A DNA stretch of 64,000 nucleotides from Marsupella aquatica (GCA_973895155.1 OZ316891.1:1984001-2048000), one strand, 5' to 3'; numbered from the stretch's first letter, positions 21,913 through 34,855 are shown. Notes: generated by a model not told the origin, from the sequence alone. Program-made: numbers and translations.

Positions 21913-23915
21913 TCAATATCTTATTGTATGTGCCTTCTCTCCCATTGTGGAAATGAAACTTTTGTTAGTCGCATCTTTTTTGATAAGCAAGTCTCCACTC
22001 GCCACAGATATTAAAATTGAAATAATTTCCTCTGCACTCACATCTCCTTCAAAACAACAGAAAGGGGCAGGAGTAATTGTCTTCCCTGCTCTTTTGTTTC
22101 CAGTCTCACCAGCACCATCTGGAAGGATTCCATCAAGCCACATTTGACATACCTTCTTCCAAAGACTGAAAAGATTGTCATCAGCAAGAATCAACCAATA
22201 GATCTGTTTCAATGATGCTAAGTTCAGTGTGTGCATTGCGACTTTTGCCCATTCCTGGAAACACAACAAATTGGATTGTTAGAGTTGACAACTAGATAGA
22301 TCACAAAGAGGGTTGATCCCATACAGCCCCTCCCACCAAGATTGATGAAAATATGGAGATTAATAGAAACATTCAGGTCTACAACATTTTTTTGACCTCA
22401 AGAAAGGAATGAAAACTCACATTAAATCGTGTGTTATCAGTTTTCTGATTGGAACCAACAATGGGCTTTGGAGGACAACCCATCTCCACAAACTGTCTTC
22501 TTGCATGTAAGACAGTCTCTAGGAAACATGACTTGAACTCCATGGCCTCATTGATTACATTGGATCTGCTTGAATGCTCAGCAAGTATTGCTGATGGCGT
22601 AGTGTCCGACAAAATCCTTGCTTTCCTGAGCATGAGATTCTTTGCAATATTTGTGAGCTTTGCGTCAGTCTTAGCCCATCCTTGAATCCATTGAGCCGCC
22701 CTTGCTGAATGCTGCCCACTAATTGCAAAGAACATAATCTCCTTTTTTGCAATGGCTCCCAAAAAATCATTCCTATCTGCCTTAGTTAGTGTTCTCAAAA
22801 TGAACCAACTTCTTTGTTGTTGGCAAGAAGGCAATCAAATCAGCAACATGCGGTTGATGCCCTGGCTTGTCCACCATGGAGTCGGCAATCTGTTTCACAT
22901 GCTCCCTATTTATCATTCGATAGCAAAGTCGAGCTGGAGGAGGGACAATAAGATCCACAGGTACTTGGAAAATCTCATCCATACCAAATGTGTAGTATTT
23001 TTCAAGCATATCCAAAACCTCTCTACCCTCTCTAACCTTTGACTCCAAAGGTGCTGCTGTTGGACCTTCATCCTCCTCATACGTCAAAAATCATTCCTTT
23101 TGTAGCGGTAATTACAGAAGAGTTCTCCTTCTCTGATTTCTTATTTTTGGCAATCTTCTCATGTGAAGATTGTTTTTTAGTTGGGGTCTTGACCTTTGGC
23201 TCTGGCTTCTTCCTTGGCATCTTTGGCTTTGGCTCCCGCGCCTTCTTCTCTGTTGCTGGCCTCTTCTCTTTGGCAGGCCACGAAACTCTTGTTGTGGAGG
23301 GTTGACTATTTTTCTTCTTTTTCTTCTTTTTCTTTGTGTCGACTTCATCCTCCTCCTCTGAGTAATCTGATCTCGCTCGCTTTGCTTTGCGTTTTGTAGT
23401 AACTTTACCATTATCTTCACTTGCCTCCGTGTCCGAATCATCTTCCTCAGATGTGTCATCTTTATTCCCTTTCGATTTGTTGAGGCTGCCACCATCTGAA
23501 TTGGTCTCATTTGATGAACTCAAAATAGTTTTTGGTTCACTCGAATGAATGCTCTTCCCCTTCCCAAGAACCAAATTAACCGCAGACTTCTTGTGATTGG
23601 GTACAGTGGAATGGATGGGCCTAAGTTCCTCTGGTTTAGATCTTTCCGGAGGAGAAGGATTGGTACCACCTGACAATTTCAGTGTTCTCCGGTTTGGGAT
23701 TGAAATACTTCCTGGCTTATCCACGACCTGTGTGCTCTTCAAAGTAGAAATCCAACGTCGAGCCTTCTTGTCATCCCAACCACAAAAAACCAACTCAACC
23801 TTGAGAAAAACCTTGAAAGCATGGTCGGCAAGATCAGCGCTATTCACCAACTTCTCCAGTGTACCACGCACGGGTGTTGAGCTCGTTCATTCATATCCGT
23901 CAACGCAACGACCAT
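21913..23915 (-). pseudogene. ParB/sulfiredoxin-fold-like gene with basic low-complexity N-terminus, disabled
   Basis: Reads leftward from a possible ATG at 23915 (MVVALTDMNERAQ). The first half is Ser/Pro then very Lys/Glu-rich, with a nine-lysine run and nuclear-signal-like stretches. The second half contains FQVPVDLIVPPPARLCYRMI, NREHVKQIADSM and later FFAISGQHSARAAQWIQ. The order (a V-x-x-L/I strand, an R.I...HV..IA.SM helix, then a GQHSARAA motif like the ParB/Srx D-G-x-H-R motif) suggests a ParB-N/sulfiredoxin-like fold. This is motif reading, not a search result. A GT donor at 22420 and AG acceptor before 22254 define an intron. Frame changes near 23870, 23085 and 22810 break the protein, each apparently one base, so it is a pseudogene or carries assembly indels. 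The C-terminal limit is uncertain. Confidence 0.5.
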
Positions 23916-24203
23916 CCTAACGAAAGGCCAACTCTACCTTATAACTGGGTTCTCGGGCTCCCACGATACAATCTTCACAAGAAGAAAGTTCAGTTCGAAC
24001 TAGAGCGAGATCCTCCTCTGCGCGTTGTTCTATCAGTTTCCCAGACCTTGTTCCTCCAACCACTCATTCGTCGACTAAGACCTCTTCCTCCACTCTATTT
24101 TCAATCAAGTCATGTAAGATCCACTTTGCAGGCAATGGAACCCCGACCCTCTCGATGCACCTCACATGTCCCCACCCATGTAGAGGTAAATAGTAGCCAC
24201 TTT

Positions 24204-24470
24204 GGCTAATGTTTAAAAACAAGTAAAAATGGCTGGTGGAGAGGGAAAAGGCGGCCAGGTGAGAGAGAGGAGTAAAGTTGGCTAATGTTTAAAAAACCCA
24301 CAAAAAAAAACAACTGGTGGAGAGAGAAGGCCAGGTGAGAGAGAGGAGTAAAGCTGCCAAGGAAACCCCGAGAGGAGTAAAATTGGCAATGGAACCAACC
24401 CCAATGGAACCAATCCACCCCAATGGAACCAACCCACCCCAATGGAAGAACCAACCCCGAGCCTCTCGAG
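24204..24470. repeat. Purine-rich imperfect tandem repeats
   Basis: A 76-bp unit starting GGCTAATGTTTAAAAA occurs twice (24204 and 24280), with shared GGCCAGGTGAGAGAGAGGAG. Then four or five CCAATGGAACCAACCC-type repeats follow (24388-24450). Non-coding. Confidence 0.75.
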
Positions 24471-25461
24471 GCGCCTCACACGTCCCCACCAAACCCAAGA
24501 GTTGTTAGGGCTCTTCTGGTGTCTCTGGTGTCTCTGTGTACCTTAGCAGCAGTGGCGCGACTAGAGGCACCGTAGAGCGCGAGCGTACCATATGCGCCTC
24601 GACAGTCGACACGGAAGGAGCAGAACAACGAGGAGTGGTTTTGCGAACAAGCTCGTCCATTCTTCGTCTTCGTTCTTCTTCGGTGGCGGAGAGAGCGAGA
24701 GAGAGAGCAAGTGAGAAGGAGGAGGTTTGTAGTTGGCTGCACTAATAATGGAGTAGCGAGTCGCTACGGTGCTCCAGCAGTAGATCATCCCTCGCTTCTG
24801 CGCGGACGGTGTCTGGTGAGTGAGTCGAGTCGATTTGACTTGCATCGTCGGAGTTTTCTTGTCGTGCTTTGTGCGGTCGTCGATGTCGTCGTGGTGGTCT
24901 CGTAGTCAGGCGAGAGCAGGAAGGGGTTTTGGAGCGAGGAAAGAGAATAGAAGAGAATAGAATAGAAGAGAAGAGAAGAGAAGTGAGGAGAAGAGAAGAG
25001 GGACAACCAGTTGTGTCCGTGTGTCGGTTTTCTTGCTGTGCTTTTCGTCGGTCTGCATTGCTGCTGCTGCCATCGACGTTGTGTGTTGCTTTTTCGAGCT
25101 CTCTGGTCCTGGTTTGTTTATCTCTTTGGTTTGTACGGCTCTTTCTGCATCTGTCGTCCGGCGTGCACTGCGCATCGTGTGTCCCAGCCGCCCGGTGACG
25201 CCTGAGGTTCTGAGATTTGCTCTTCTTGAGCTGTTCTTGCGTCGTCTAGGGGCCGAAGGTGCTAGTTTTGTGTGTCGGCTTCTTGTGTACCGCTTTAAAG
25301 CGTCAACGTGCACGTCTGTAATTTGGTTTTCGTTGTTTGCCTTGTTTTATTCTCTTTTTGACGTTTTTTGCACTCAATGTCGTGGCAGGTCGCGGCGATC
25401 TCACCATTTTGAATTTTTGAGGTCTAAATATTTTGGAGCTTGAGAAGGCGTCCGAGTCTCC
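24471..25461 (+). other. Presumed promoter and 5' UTR of the solanesyltransferase gene
   Basis: No supported ORF. Contains a (GARAR)n purine tract at about 24940-25005 and T-rich stretches near 25325-25400. TCGTAG|TCAGG-type sites leave open a 5' UTR intron that I cannot define. Confidence 0.35.
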
Positions 25462-26829
25462 ATGGCTATGGCTGCCATTGAGGCCCTGCCTGTTTCCGGG
25501 CCTGGACGATGCAATGGGCCCCTACTCGCATTTGGACGGACGTCCAGACAGAGCTCCTCCGCGCTTCCTGTGGTGCCTTGGAAGCAGCTCAAGTCTGATG
25601 CAGAACAGAGGACCATTCGAGATCATTGTTCTCAGGGAAGGACCATAGGCAATGCTAGACGAAGAGCTGGATGTCTGAATTGCATTGCTTTGAAGAGAGG
25701 TTTGGGAGGAGAAAGGTGGAGGCAGCAGCGGCTCGGCTGTGGCCTTAGGTTTCGTCTTCCCACCTATGGAAATGGGCAATTTGAGAGATGTTCCCTCCGA
25801 GCTGTGAGCAGCGATTATGTTGGAGATGCGGAGCCATCGTCGTCATCCTCGTCAGAAGAGGAGAGTGTTGAGGCGTTGGAATCGGACACAGAGAAGAGCG
25901 AGGTGTCCTTGTCTTTTGCCGAGAAGGCTACTTTGTTCCAGAGTGCGTTTTGGAGGTTTTTGAGGCCTCACACGATCCGTGGGACACTGCTGGGCTCCTC
26001 GGCTCTCGTGGCGAGAGCGCTGATAGAGAATCCCCAGCTCATTAATTGGGCTCTTCTGCCGAAGGCTTTGCGAGGGGTTCTCGCTCTGCTATGTGGTAAC
26101 GGGTACATTGTGGGCATAAACCAAATCTATGATGTGGGAATTGACAAAATCAACAAGCCCTTCTTGCCAATTGCCGCTGGAGACCTCTCGATTCCTGCGG
26201 CGTGGGGTTTGGTTGTAGGGTTGGCAGCACTTGGAATTGCAATTGCCAGCACCAACTTTGGGCCTCTGATCACAGTGCTCTACTCGTTTGGTCTGTTCCT
26301 TGGGACCATTTATTCCGTGCCTCCATTTCACTTGAAAAGATTCGCTGTGCCAGCTTTCCTCATCATTGCTACTGTAAGGGGATTTCTTCTCAACTTTGGG
26401 GTGTACTATGCGACCAGAGTTGCCCTGGGGCTTCAGTATCAGTGGAGTCCTTCCATAGTATTTATCACATGTTTCGTGACCGTCTTTGCCACAGTTATCG
26501 CCATCACGAAGGACCTCCCAGACATAGAAGGCGACCGGAAATTCAACATCTCCACGTTTGCCACGAAACTTGGTGTGCGCAAGATCTCGTTTCTGGGAGC
26601 TGGTTTGCTGCTTGCCAATTACGTAGGAGCAATTATTGCAGCAATTTACCTGCCTCAGAGCTTTAACCAGAAAGTGATGATTCCAGCTCATGCTATTCTT
26701 GCTGCAGCTCTGGTGTATCAGACATGGTTGTTGGACTCGGCCAAGTACACAAAAGAGAGCATAGCAGGATTTTATAGGTTCATTTGGAATCTTTTCTATT
26801 CACAATATATCTTGCTACCCTTTATTTGA
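25462..26829 (+). CDS. HST: Homogentisate solanesyltransferase, plastid
   Basis: UbiA-family prenyltransferase of the plastid envelope that condenses homogentisate with solanesyl diphosphate, with decarboxylation, to give the plastoquinone-9 precursor. 455 residues. Residues 1 to about 150 are a Ser/Arg-rich transit-peptide-like region followed by an acidic linker. The core begins [13 protein letters not shown] (about 163). The two Asp motifs are intact: NQIYDVGID (220-228) and [12 protein letters not shown] (350-361), with the neighbouring [14 protein letters not shown] and [12 protein letters not shown]. About eight to nine membrane helices follow, and the end [17 protein letters not shown] is typical of HST. 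Wording matches Arabidopsis HST (PDS2/VTE2-2) more closely than homogentisate phytyltransferase. First ATG at 25462; a second Met two codons on could serve. One exon, unlike the multi-exon gene I expect in seed plants. Confidence 0.94.
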   Translation: MAMAAIEALPVSGPGRCNGPLLAFGRTSRQSSSALPVVPWKQLKSDAEQRTIRDHCSQGRTIGNARRRAGCLNCIALKRGLGGERWRQQRLGCGLRFRLPTYGNGQFERCSLRAVSSDYVGDAEPSSSSSSEEESVEALESDTEKSEVSLSFAEKATLFQSAFWRFLRPHTIRGTLLGSSALVARALIENPQLINWALLPKALRGVLALLCGNGYIVGINQIYDVGIDKINKPFLPIAAGDLSIPAAWGLVVGLAALGIAIASTNFGPLITVLYSFGLFLGTIYSVPPFHLKRFAVPAFLIIATVRGFLLNFGVYYATRVALGLQYQWSPSIVFITCFVTVFATVIAITKDLPDIEGDRKFNISTFATKLGVRKISFLGAGLLLANYVGAIIAAIYLPQSFNQKVMIPAHAILAAALVYQTWLLDSAKYTKESIAGFYRFIWNLFYSQYILLPFI

Positions 26830-27961
26830 TCTGAAACTTGTTTTGGGAGGTAGAATTAGAGACATGGAACCACCTTTCTTCGTTCATTTTTCAAAGATTC
26901 ACGGAGCCGGACTTTGCCCTCCCACTGGTGGGTTCGGGTGAGTGTGATATGCCAACGGAAGTGAATGATGTGTCCATCCTGGAAATGAGCAAGAGCGAAA
27001 TTTTGTCTACTGCATTTTCTTTTGTACATCGTCGAGATATTCTGGGCCTTAACCCGCCGGTCAGCGCTGTGTTATCCCTGCTCCGGGCCACGCTAAGCTC
27101 AGCAGTTGCCGAGGCCATGTTGGGGAAGCTAGCCTAGAGTTCATATCATCGGTTCCAATTAACAGTCGGCCGGATTCCTGAGGCTCCGTTGGGGAAAGAT
27201 GGCGGAAAGACCATGCAAGAGTGTGTCTCGAAGGTCGTTTATTTCGTCACGCAGGAAGCTGCGGGAATATGTAAGACTCTGGAAGACCTGCTGTGGGCAA
27301 TGGAGAAATTGTGATTTGGTAATGTGGCGCGGAAGTGGACAGTGTACAATGATGCATTGAAATGCAGTCAATGGGGTGATACTGGTAAACTTGAGTTGCC
27401 ACTTACATCGTCTGGTTAGAGGGAGGGACAGGCCCCTGGAGTTTGTATCCAGGTGCAAATAGGTAGTTCTGTCGCAACAGGAGCTGAGTCCTCGACCACA
27501 ACCGATCGTACGCTGAATCTCGTGAGATGCATCAACAGATGTAAATGTCCCCGGGAATTTATCCTGCAAGCTATCCAGGAAACCGACCTACAACTATCTA
27601 GAAGACTTTTCGGGATTCAGCTATCCAGGAAACCAACCAGGAAATCAACAGTTGCAAATCTACAGTAGTTAGCATGCGGTTCTTGAGTCTAGGGATGCCA
27701 TATATGCCGTTCCTTGGGTAGGAATCTCCAGTATCTCCTGTCCAGGGGCACAGATGAATTGGTTATCGGAGGTCACTGGCTTATAGGAAAGGCGCATAAG
27801 GTAGCTCTTGTAGCAGCGCACAAGTAGAGTTGTATTGGTGCACGGAGGAGAATGAGAGGGCTATGGTGGCGGAATGCGTTGAATGGAGGGGATGGAAGAC
27901 CGGTTGAGGCTGTGCACAGGGCGTGGAGGTTGATGAAGGAGGCCGGGTTTACGGGGAGTAG
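26830..27961. other. 3' flank of HST and 5' flank of uL15m
   Basis: A 99-codon frame at 26838-27137 has no recognisable domain and is probably 3' UTR. A phrase TCAGCTATCCAGGAAACC-like is repeated at about 27570 and 27620. The start of the ribosomal protein gene probably lies in 27670-27961, but I could not find a convincing N-terminus. Confidence 0.4.
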
Positions 27962-29857
27962 GGAATTGGGTTCGGGAAGGGGAAGACGTCGGGGAAAGGG
28001 CACAAAGGACAGACAGCTCGGAGTGGGCACAAGCCGAGGCTTGGATTGAGGGCGGGCAAACGCCCCTCAAATCGGTTGAGGATTCCCAACGTGGCTTTAC
28101 GTATACTCTTGGTTTGGCTTATCAGGTTTGTGAATTGAGCTTGTGGCATGTTCTCGCCTCTCTGTCACTGCCCAAATTAATGGATAGTATGCCATTCGGC
28201 TGTTACTCCTGCCATCTTTGACATTTAAAAAGGATCATTTTCTCATGGCTTGTTGAAAAACTCCATCTCATACTCCCACACCCCATTGTTATTGAGTATA
28301 GTACAATTATTTTCTAAACCATGATCAAGAGGCTGTCCCGTCAAAGATATTTTCATATCAGAAAATGAAGTGGTATCGTATTCTGTGCATCTGAGGCTTT
28401 AGTTGTTTTCGGGTGGAGTATATACCACTTGAGTTGCAAATTTTGCTGCACTTTCGATGATTTGAGCTGAATGTGTCACTTCAACCGAGTGTTTCCGCTA
28501 TCTGACATTTGACATTGTGGCGATGTAGCCTGTAAATTTGAACACAATTGCAGAGCTTGTAAGTCAAGGTCGTATAGATTCTTCGCAGCTGATAACCATG
28601 AAGACCCTCAAGGTTTGTACTTGTTTGATGAATGACAGTCATTTGCTGTGCCGTTTGTAAGTGAGTTGGTTTGTACGGGTACGGAGTACTATGTAAACCT
28701 GAACCTAGAAATCAATCACCTGAGGCTTGGGTGTTCTATCTTTTCGATGTCCTCAAGGCAATGGATCTCGTTTAATGGTTTCTGCATATTTTAGCATGAA
28801 GACCGACGTTAGTGATAAATTGAAAGCACAAATAGACAACTGGGAATCTTTGTTCGTGGCATTGGCTATGAAATCATAGCACGGAGGACAATGCTCTTTT
28901 GGGGCATGTGGCAAGCACAGTTTTCAGTTGATGAACCTTAGAATGTTCTCCTAGAGTAGCTGTAAATGAGATTTGCAGTACTCATTCACGTATGAGCGGT
29001 CGCAATAGATCACTGTACCGGATTGTAACTACATTTTTTTCAATTCAGATGTACCCCTGCAATGGTAGTCTTTCGATTTGTGTGACGTATTCATCACCAT
29101 GTTTATCTTCTGAATAAATCCTTTTGGCACTTTTCAAATGCTAACTATGGAATGGCTTATCTTGGCAGGATGCAGGGGCAGTTGGGAAGAAAATGAGGGA
29201 TGGAATGAAGCTGCTAGGACGAGGGGCAGAAGAATTTTCATTTCCCATTCACATAGAGGTTGGTGTCGATGTCCGCAAGAGTTGTCTTACCCTGTCCATG
29301 CTACGCTATACAAGGAGTCACTGAATCTTTGTAGGAGATATCAAAGGTGGTCCACTGGGGGAACCTGGTTTTTTGCTTTAAAATCATGAATTGTGTGCTA
29401 GGGGGTAAGCACGAGTGATGGCAAAGAAGAAATCGACTACACCCTTTGAATCTCGTCCATAAGAAACCTGGTTGTTCTCATTATTTTTACATTAGTTTTG
29501 GAATGCGCTCGTTCTAGGCACAGAACTTGATTACTGGTAAGATAAGTTTCTTCGATAAATGTTATGCTGATTCTCTCTCTGATTCTTTTACAGGTGAGTA
29601 GAGTCTCGGAGCGAGCAAAGATTGCAATTGAGGCTGCTGGAGGAAGTGTGAGAAGGGTGCACTACGACCAGCTAGGCTTGCGTGCGCTACTTGATCCAGA
29701 TTGGTTTTCAAGGAAAAGTCGTCTATTGCCTACACCTGCCCGTCCACCGTTGAAGTTTTTGTCTAAAGTTGATGGAACTGGACGATTGCCAGCTCCTTCT
29801 ACCCCTGTTGCTTCTCCCACACTTACCGGTACGGAATCTTCTTCTCCAACTGAATAA
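27962..29857 (+). CDS. Mitochondrial large-subunit ribosomal protein uL15m, four-exon gene (N-terminus unresolved)
   Basis: Component of the mitochondrial 50S-type ribosomal subunit. The exon ending at 28125 holds the L15 hallmark GIGFGKGKTSGKGHKGQ and, after an apparent one-base frameshift near 28045, EGGQTPLK and RGFTYTLGLAYQ. Exon 28529-28612 gives VNLNTIAELVSQGRID and LITMKTLK. Exon 29169-29258 gives DAGAVGKKMRDGMKLLGRGA. Exon 29594-29857 gives VSRVSERAKIAIEAAGGSVR, LGLRALLDPDWF, KSRLLPTPARPP and GRLPAP, ending at TAA. All three introns are GT-AG and phase 0. The C-terminal PARPP/GRLPAP tail is typical of the plant mitochondrial form. The true ATG, the targeting peptide, and whether the exon 1 shift is real are open. 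Confidence 0.82.
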
Positions 29858-32800
29858 TGGCCATCCCTGGTCCGAGCATTCTTAATACTGGATACAAGCC
29901 TTATCCCGAGGATCTCAATAATCATCCATGAACAGATTTCGAGGAAGGGTGGGCCATCAACTATTTTCTGGAGGGTCTCCAATAGTTTTGTGCAGAGACT
30001 GTCCTGGTGGGGGACAGCAAAACCTTGTTTTTGGGTACTTGAAGATTCTATGGAAGGACTGCCCGGTCTTAATTGGGCAGTAGTCAGAGTCAAGTTTCCA
30101 AAAGGGTAAAATGGACTCGGGGGAAGTTCTAGGTCGTAAATATCTGTTGCACAGATATTTACGCCAATTGCTAGCATGGCACAGTAGTCACTTTTGACAC
30201 GGAAATTAGGAATGATTTCAGAAGCCCCCATTTCATTGTAAATCATGCTAACCATCGAGAACATGGATCAGTTTAGTGTTCGTTCAATTTGCAAAACATG
30301 AAGGGGTTGATGACGGCCATGTTTGAACTTGAACGGATTCTACTGTGGTTGAAGTGCAAAACGAGATATTGGCACGCCCTAACGAGTTCCTCAGAGCCAC
30401 TTTAACATTCCAAAAATGCAAGTGTGTATAACGAGTGTAGCCCTTTAACCAGTTGGGCGGGGTTGGGCCACTTTCATACTTCTCCAGACTGGAGACTTTT
30501 GTGCAGAATATGATTATTATTCAAGCTCAGCTCCATTCTGAAGGCTCTTACATGACTCAGATGTTAACCTCTGCAGACACTTCGACGATTATTTTGCTCC
30601 ATGGATTAGGTAGTGATATCTCTTCATTAGGTGCGAAAACAACTTGTTCGATTTGTAGGCGTTTGGGAAATTCCAGAGCTGATGAAGATGTATGTATATT
30701 GACCTTGGTCTCACAACTTCCAATCCATAGCTCTTACACAAGAATTTTCAAAATCGAAACGTGTTCTACGTTGCTACCTGTTTGGGGATACTCTACGCTA
30801 CGAAAAAGTTGGTGGGAGACTTCACTAATGGCTTATGGTGGAAATTTCCACCTATATTTCGGCATAGATCCTCCTCAAAAACATTGGTTCTCCTATCTGT
30901 TTTTCTTTTAACCCCACCAGGATGCGGATATAGTCAGGACATGGTGTGAAAGAGAAACAAACGTCATTACATTTGTAAGTACCTATCTGCTATTGTTAGG
31001 ACTGGTCTCCTGGGAGGAAGGCTAAATTGACACTAGCATGAAATTAGGGTTTGTCTTCAAACGTGAAGACAACATAATAACAACAGATAAAAGTCGGAAT
31101 GAAAAATCTTGGCTACTGACGTGTGTGAACTCAAGATCATCTATTTTCTACTAGCAATTTGAACAAAAGTGGAAAAGAATTAAAACACACACAAAATAGT
31201 GTTATTTGGGCTCAGAATAGTTTGTATCAAAATTAGCGGTCAACACTAATTCTTGCTAATTAAGATGAACAGTGTAAATGAGACCAAAGAGCCTAAATTA
31301 GACCAAAAAATGAACTCAAAATTGCAAAAAGAAAAATCATGAAGGGCATTAGCTTATGATGAAAGTTTAACTGCATCCTCGATGATCAATTTGGAAATCA
31401 TGAAGGGAATCAAGTGATGATAAAAGTTTAATTCCTTCCTCGATGATCAATTTGGAAATCTTACATGGAGGTTGTCAACCCTCTGGCAACCAGATTGTTT
31501 CTTAACATTGTAAATTTCCAATTGAGAGAGTGAGACCTAGATTTCATATACTTGAGGACATCGAGTGCCGGAGATCGAGGAGGTCAGGAATTGCGCCCCA
31601 GAGATCCTGGATTCTTGTGTTCATGCACATGGACGCAATGAGAAAGTGGCTTGGTGACGAGAAATGAGCAGAAGAATCGCTGCCGAGCAGCAGCTGATCC
31701 CTCATAGGTGGAAGCTATGTACATTACTTCGATTGGCTTTCTGCAGAGATCATTTCTATCCCTTTTGATAACCGAAGAGTCCGTCTGGAATGATGAGACC
31801 AAATCAGGCTCGATCTGAAGGTTGACGTAAGAGAATGGAAAGTGTGAGGAGTTCCATAAGTATTGCACTGCATCCTTTCGAGCGCTTCGAAACTATACGT
31901 CCTCACCAAGTGTTTGCACAGAGTGGGTTGAATTGCAGTTTCGTGGGAGCCTCCGTAGTTTTCTCCTTCCTATGTAATTTTGTGCAATGTCCACCTAAGT
32001 ATAGCAATATCGGTTCTCAAGCGGGTGAAGAAAAATTGTGTACAATTTAACCCCCGACGTCCGTCCTTTGCGCAGTGTGTGAAAAATACGAAGCAGCGAT
32101 TGTTCTAATCAGACACTGGTCACGATGTAAGAAATGTCGGTCATGGAAACTTTCGTAACTAGTGTCATGCCTTTGCAGGTTCTGAACGGGACTGCCTGTT
32201 GTGCAACACACCTGTGGTGCATACTTGCCCACCGACATCGATCCCGTAGCAGTTAGTACGTCTGCAGGTCATTCAAAATTAGGAAATGAATATGCGCCAG
32301 TCTTCGCCCATTCTGGTGATCTGTTATACTTTCGGTGGTGGAAACAGATCGTAGGTAGTCTAGATTCTACTGTAGAGATTAGTCTACATGCACACCGTTC
32401 AATGTGAAAACTGGTCGGGCAAGCATTGAACGATGAGATAATTATCGAAAATCCTACGAAGGCGCACACCACCTGTGATACCAATCTTCTGCCACCACTT
32501 CGACAGAGCTTTGACCGGGAAGCAGGCGCTCTGAAGACTTACAGTCGACCAGTGTAGTTTCCTTGAAAGCACCGGAGCATGAAAGGTCCATCAAACGGCA
32601 CGCATTAGTGCATTGCGCGTCCATTACATTGCTAGACAGAGTGGAGAAGGGACCCCCGACTAGCTCTGCGCTAATCGAATTTGCATTGCACTACAGGTGT
32701 ACTTCGCCAGCTCGCAACGGCCGATAAAACAAATGAGAATGATGTATAAACTGTGGCCTAATAAATATGACTGTCACGACCAGCTGGATGCGGGGACACT

Positions 32801-34855
32801 TGTGGAAGAAGTCAAGAATAAGTTAGAGTTCGATTCTGATGAAAAAAGTACCAAAAGGTTTTTGCGGGTTCAACGATTGTACCGTGACTGGAGCAGAAGT
32901 CCCCACCGAGGAACAGCACGGGCCCACGTCTGCGAACAACGTTAACCCCAACTGTTTCCGAGCCGTCGAACTGTAGGAACGTCGACCAGTCGAGGACTTT
33001 GACTGACTGGCACATGACTGTCTTTCAGCAACCCGCAGTACAGTTTCCGAACGCATTTCATTTTTATTCGTATCGATTCGAGGAGGCCGCCAGACTGCAA
33101 CGGAGAAACGTGTCTTGTGGGTCAGTGGGTACCTCGAAGCGTAACCAGTACGACATGGAGTAGGTCCACCACTTACTCAAGATTTGGTCGGAGGTCCTCA
33201 TCTGCACGTATAGGGATTTCATTTCATAATATTTTGGGTCAGGTCCTCTGGGAACTGGGAAGCGTAGAGCCTACACTGCCCAGTTCCCATCAGGTCACAA
33301 TCAATGGTGATGGCAATCACCTTCACGGACGTACCGCCATTTCACTTTACATCGCGGAAGATGCGGACAACATCGAGTAAGTACCACATCAAGGAAGCGT
33401 AATAGACAAGTTGAAATGAGACTTGAGTCCCGCAGAGGGGCTATTGTTTTAATTTTCCATGGGGGGCTTAGTCGCAGTACCAGGTGCACTTCAGTTCTTC
33501 CATAGATCTGAAGCAACTCCAAACTTGTTGGGTGGGCCCCACTACAGCAGCTTCCGGGCCATCAATTTTCCGTTTTCAAAGTCTAGAACGACGGGACTAT
33601 TGCGTCAGCAACGTTCACGCCTATAAAGTATGCACATTGGGTGTTCACAAGTCCAGGGCAATAAGTACCAGTAGTGGGTGTGCAGAGAGTACACTCAAAT
33701 CACATCAAGTTGGAGTACGTCAATTTCATCAGGTGCCGGATGGAAATCTACCCTGAGGGAGACATAAAGGTTACAATTCTGTTCGTCAGGAAGACCACTG
33801 ATGGCTGAAACGAAGATCGGATATTTAGATTTAACTCGGCAAAGGAAGCGTACAGCGGAAACGTTAGGCAGTCGCTTATACCAAGACATAGACACTGTAC
33901 ATGAGCATCACCATTTGCCTTTTGAGGTGACCAGTGAGAACTACGGCAGTGGACAGCGACAATTTTGACGTGTAAATATTGACGACATCGTCCGTCCTTC
34001 CTCTATAAATCTAAAACATAGATTCTGGCTTTGCAGTTCCCTCTCAGGATCGTACTATTGCTCACGGCATTGGGGTTGTAGTTCCCAACTGTAATGCTGC
34101 ATTATTGTGTCAAGTAAGCGATCACCCTAAAAATATTATATTCTAGAGATTGCTGTTATCGAAATGCTCAACCGAGTGGCTTAAAATGTGATTAAACCAA
34201 ACAAATTCATTGTCAAATTCATTGTTGCCAGTCCAACATAAATCAGAGAAGCAACCGTGAATTTGATACAATTCGAAATACTAAGTATAAGTTTGCAGAA
34301 ATGTCAGGCTCAAAATCTTTTGAGACAACAACTAAAAATTAGAATAATGGGACGAATCCAGGTATCACAGCACTGATTTCACAAATTCGTCTTCTAATTA
34401 ATGACGAATGAAACGCAGTGACTCTTCGTGCATACCTGTCGACAATGACAGGGATGTCGTGAGCGAGAGACTCATAATCAAAATCGTCTAAACTAGGCTC
34501 CAAAAAATGTCTTCAATATCAGTTACTGAATCGACGCAGTACTTGACGCACGACCTCCATGGTCACGCGAAGCATACTGCGTGAAAGGGCGATCTACTCA
34601 TCCTTTCCAGCGAGGACAGGGATGAAATATCCCGGGCCATCCCATGCCACAACGACAAGCTCGTCCGTTCACGAATCCAGACTGCAAATTGACGAAATCC
34701 ACGCTCACGCATGCCCAGACTTCTTCAATGCAAAAAGTATGCTCGCAATGGTCGTTGAAACTATTCGGCCTCCCTCGTAGGAAGAGTAAACGCCAGCACT
34801 CGCGCCAGCAAAGTAGTCGACAAATTCGTATTCAGCCGCACCATTTTTCCCGACG
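29858..34855. other. Five kilobases with no recognised gene
   Basis: Only short frames, none with a domain I can defend. A block CCTCGATGATCAATTTGGAAATC is duplicated at about 31377 and 31437, within a 60-bp direct repeat (31338-31460). Base composition is even and there are no paired inverted repeats that I can see. It may hold old transposon debris or non-coding transcription units. Confidence 0.4.

Noticed and set aside
24869-25443. Cys/Leu-rich and Ser-rich frames upstream of HST
   Set aside because: Low-complexity 5' leader; no domain, and overlapping frames occur on both strands.
26838-27137. A 99-codon frame right after HST
   Set aside because: No recognisable domain and placed where a 3' UTR is expected.
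33117-33380. VTINGDGNHLHG phrase resembling sugar-nucleotide dehydratase text
   Set aside because: The resemblance covers only a few residues, and neighbouring frames do not contain other motifs of that family.
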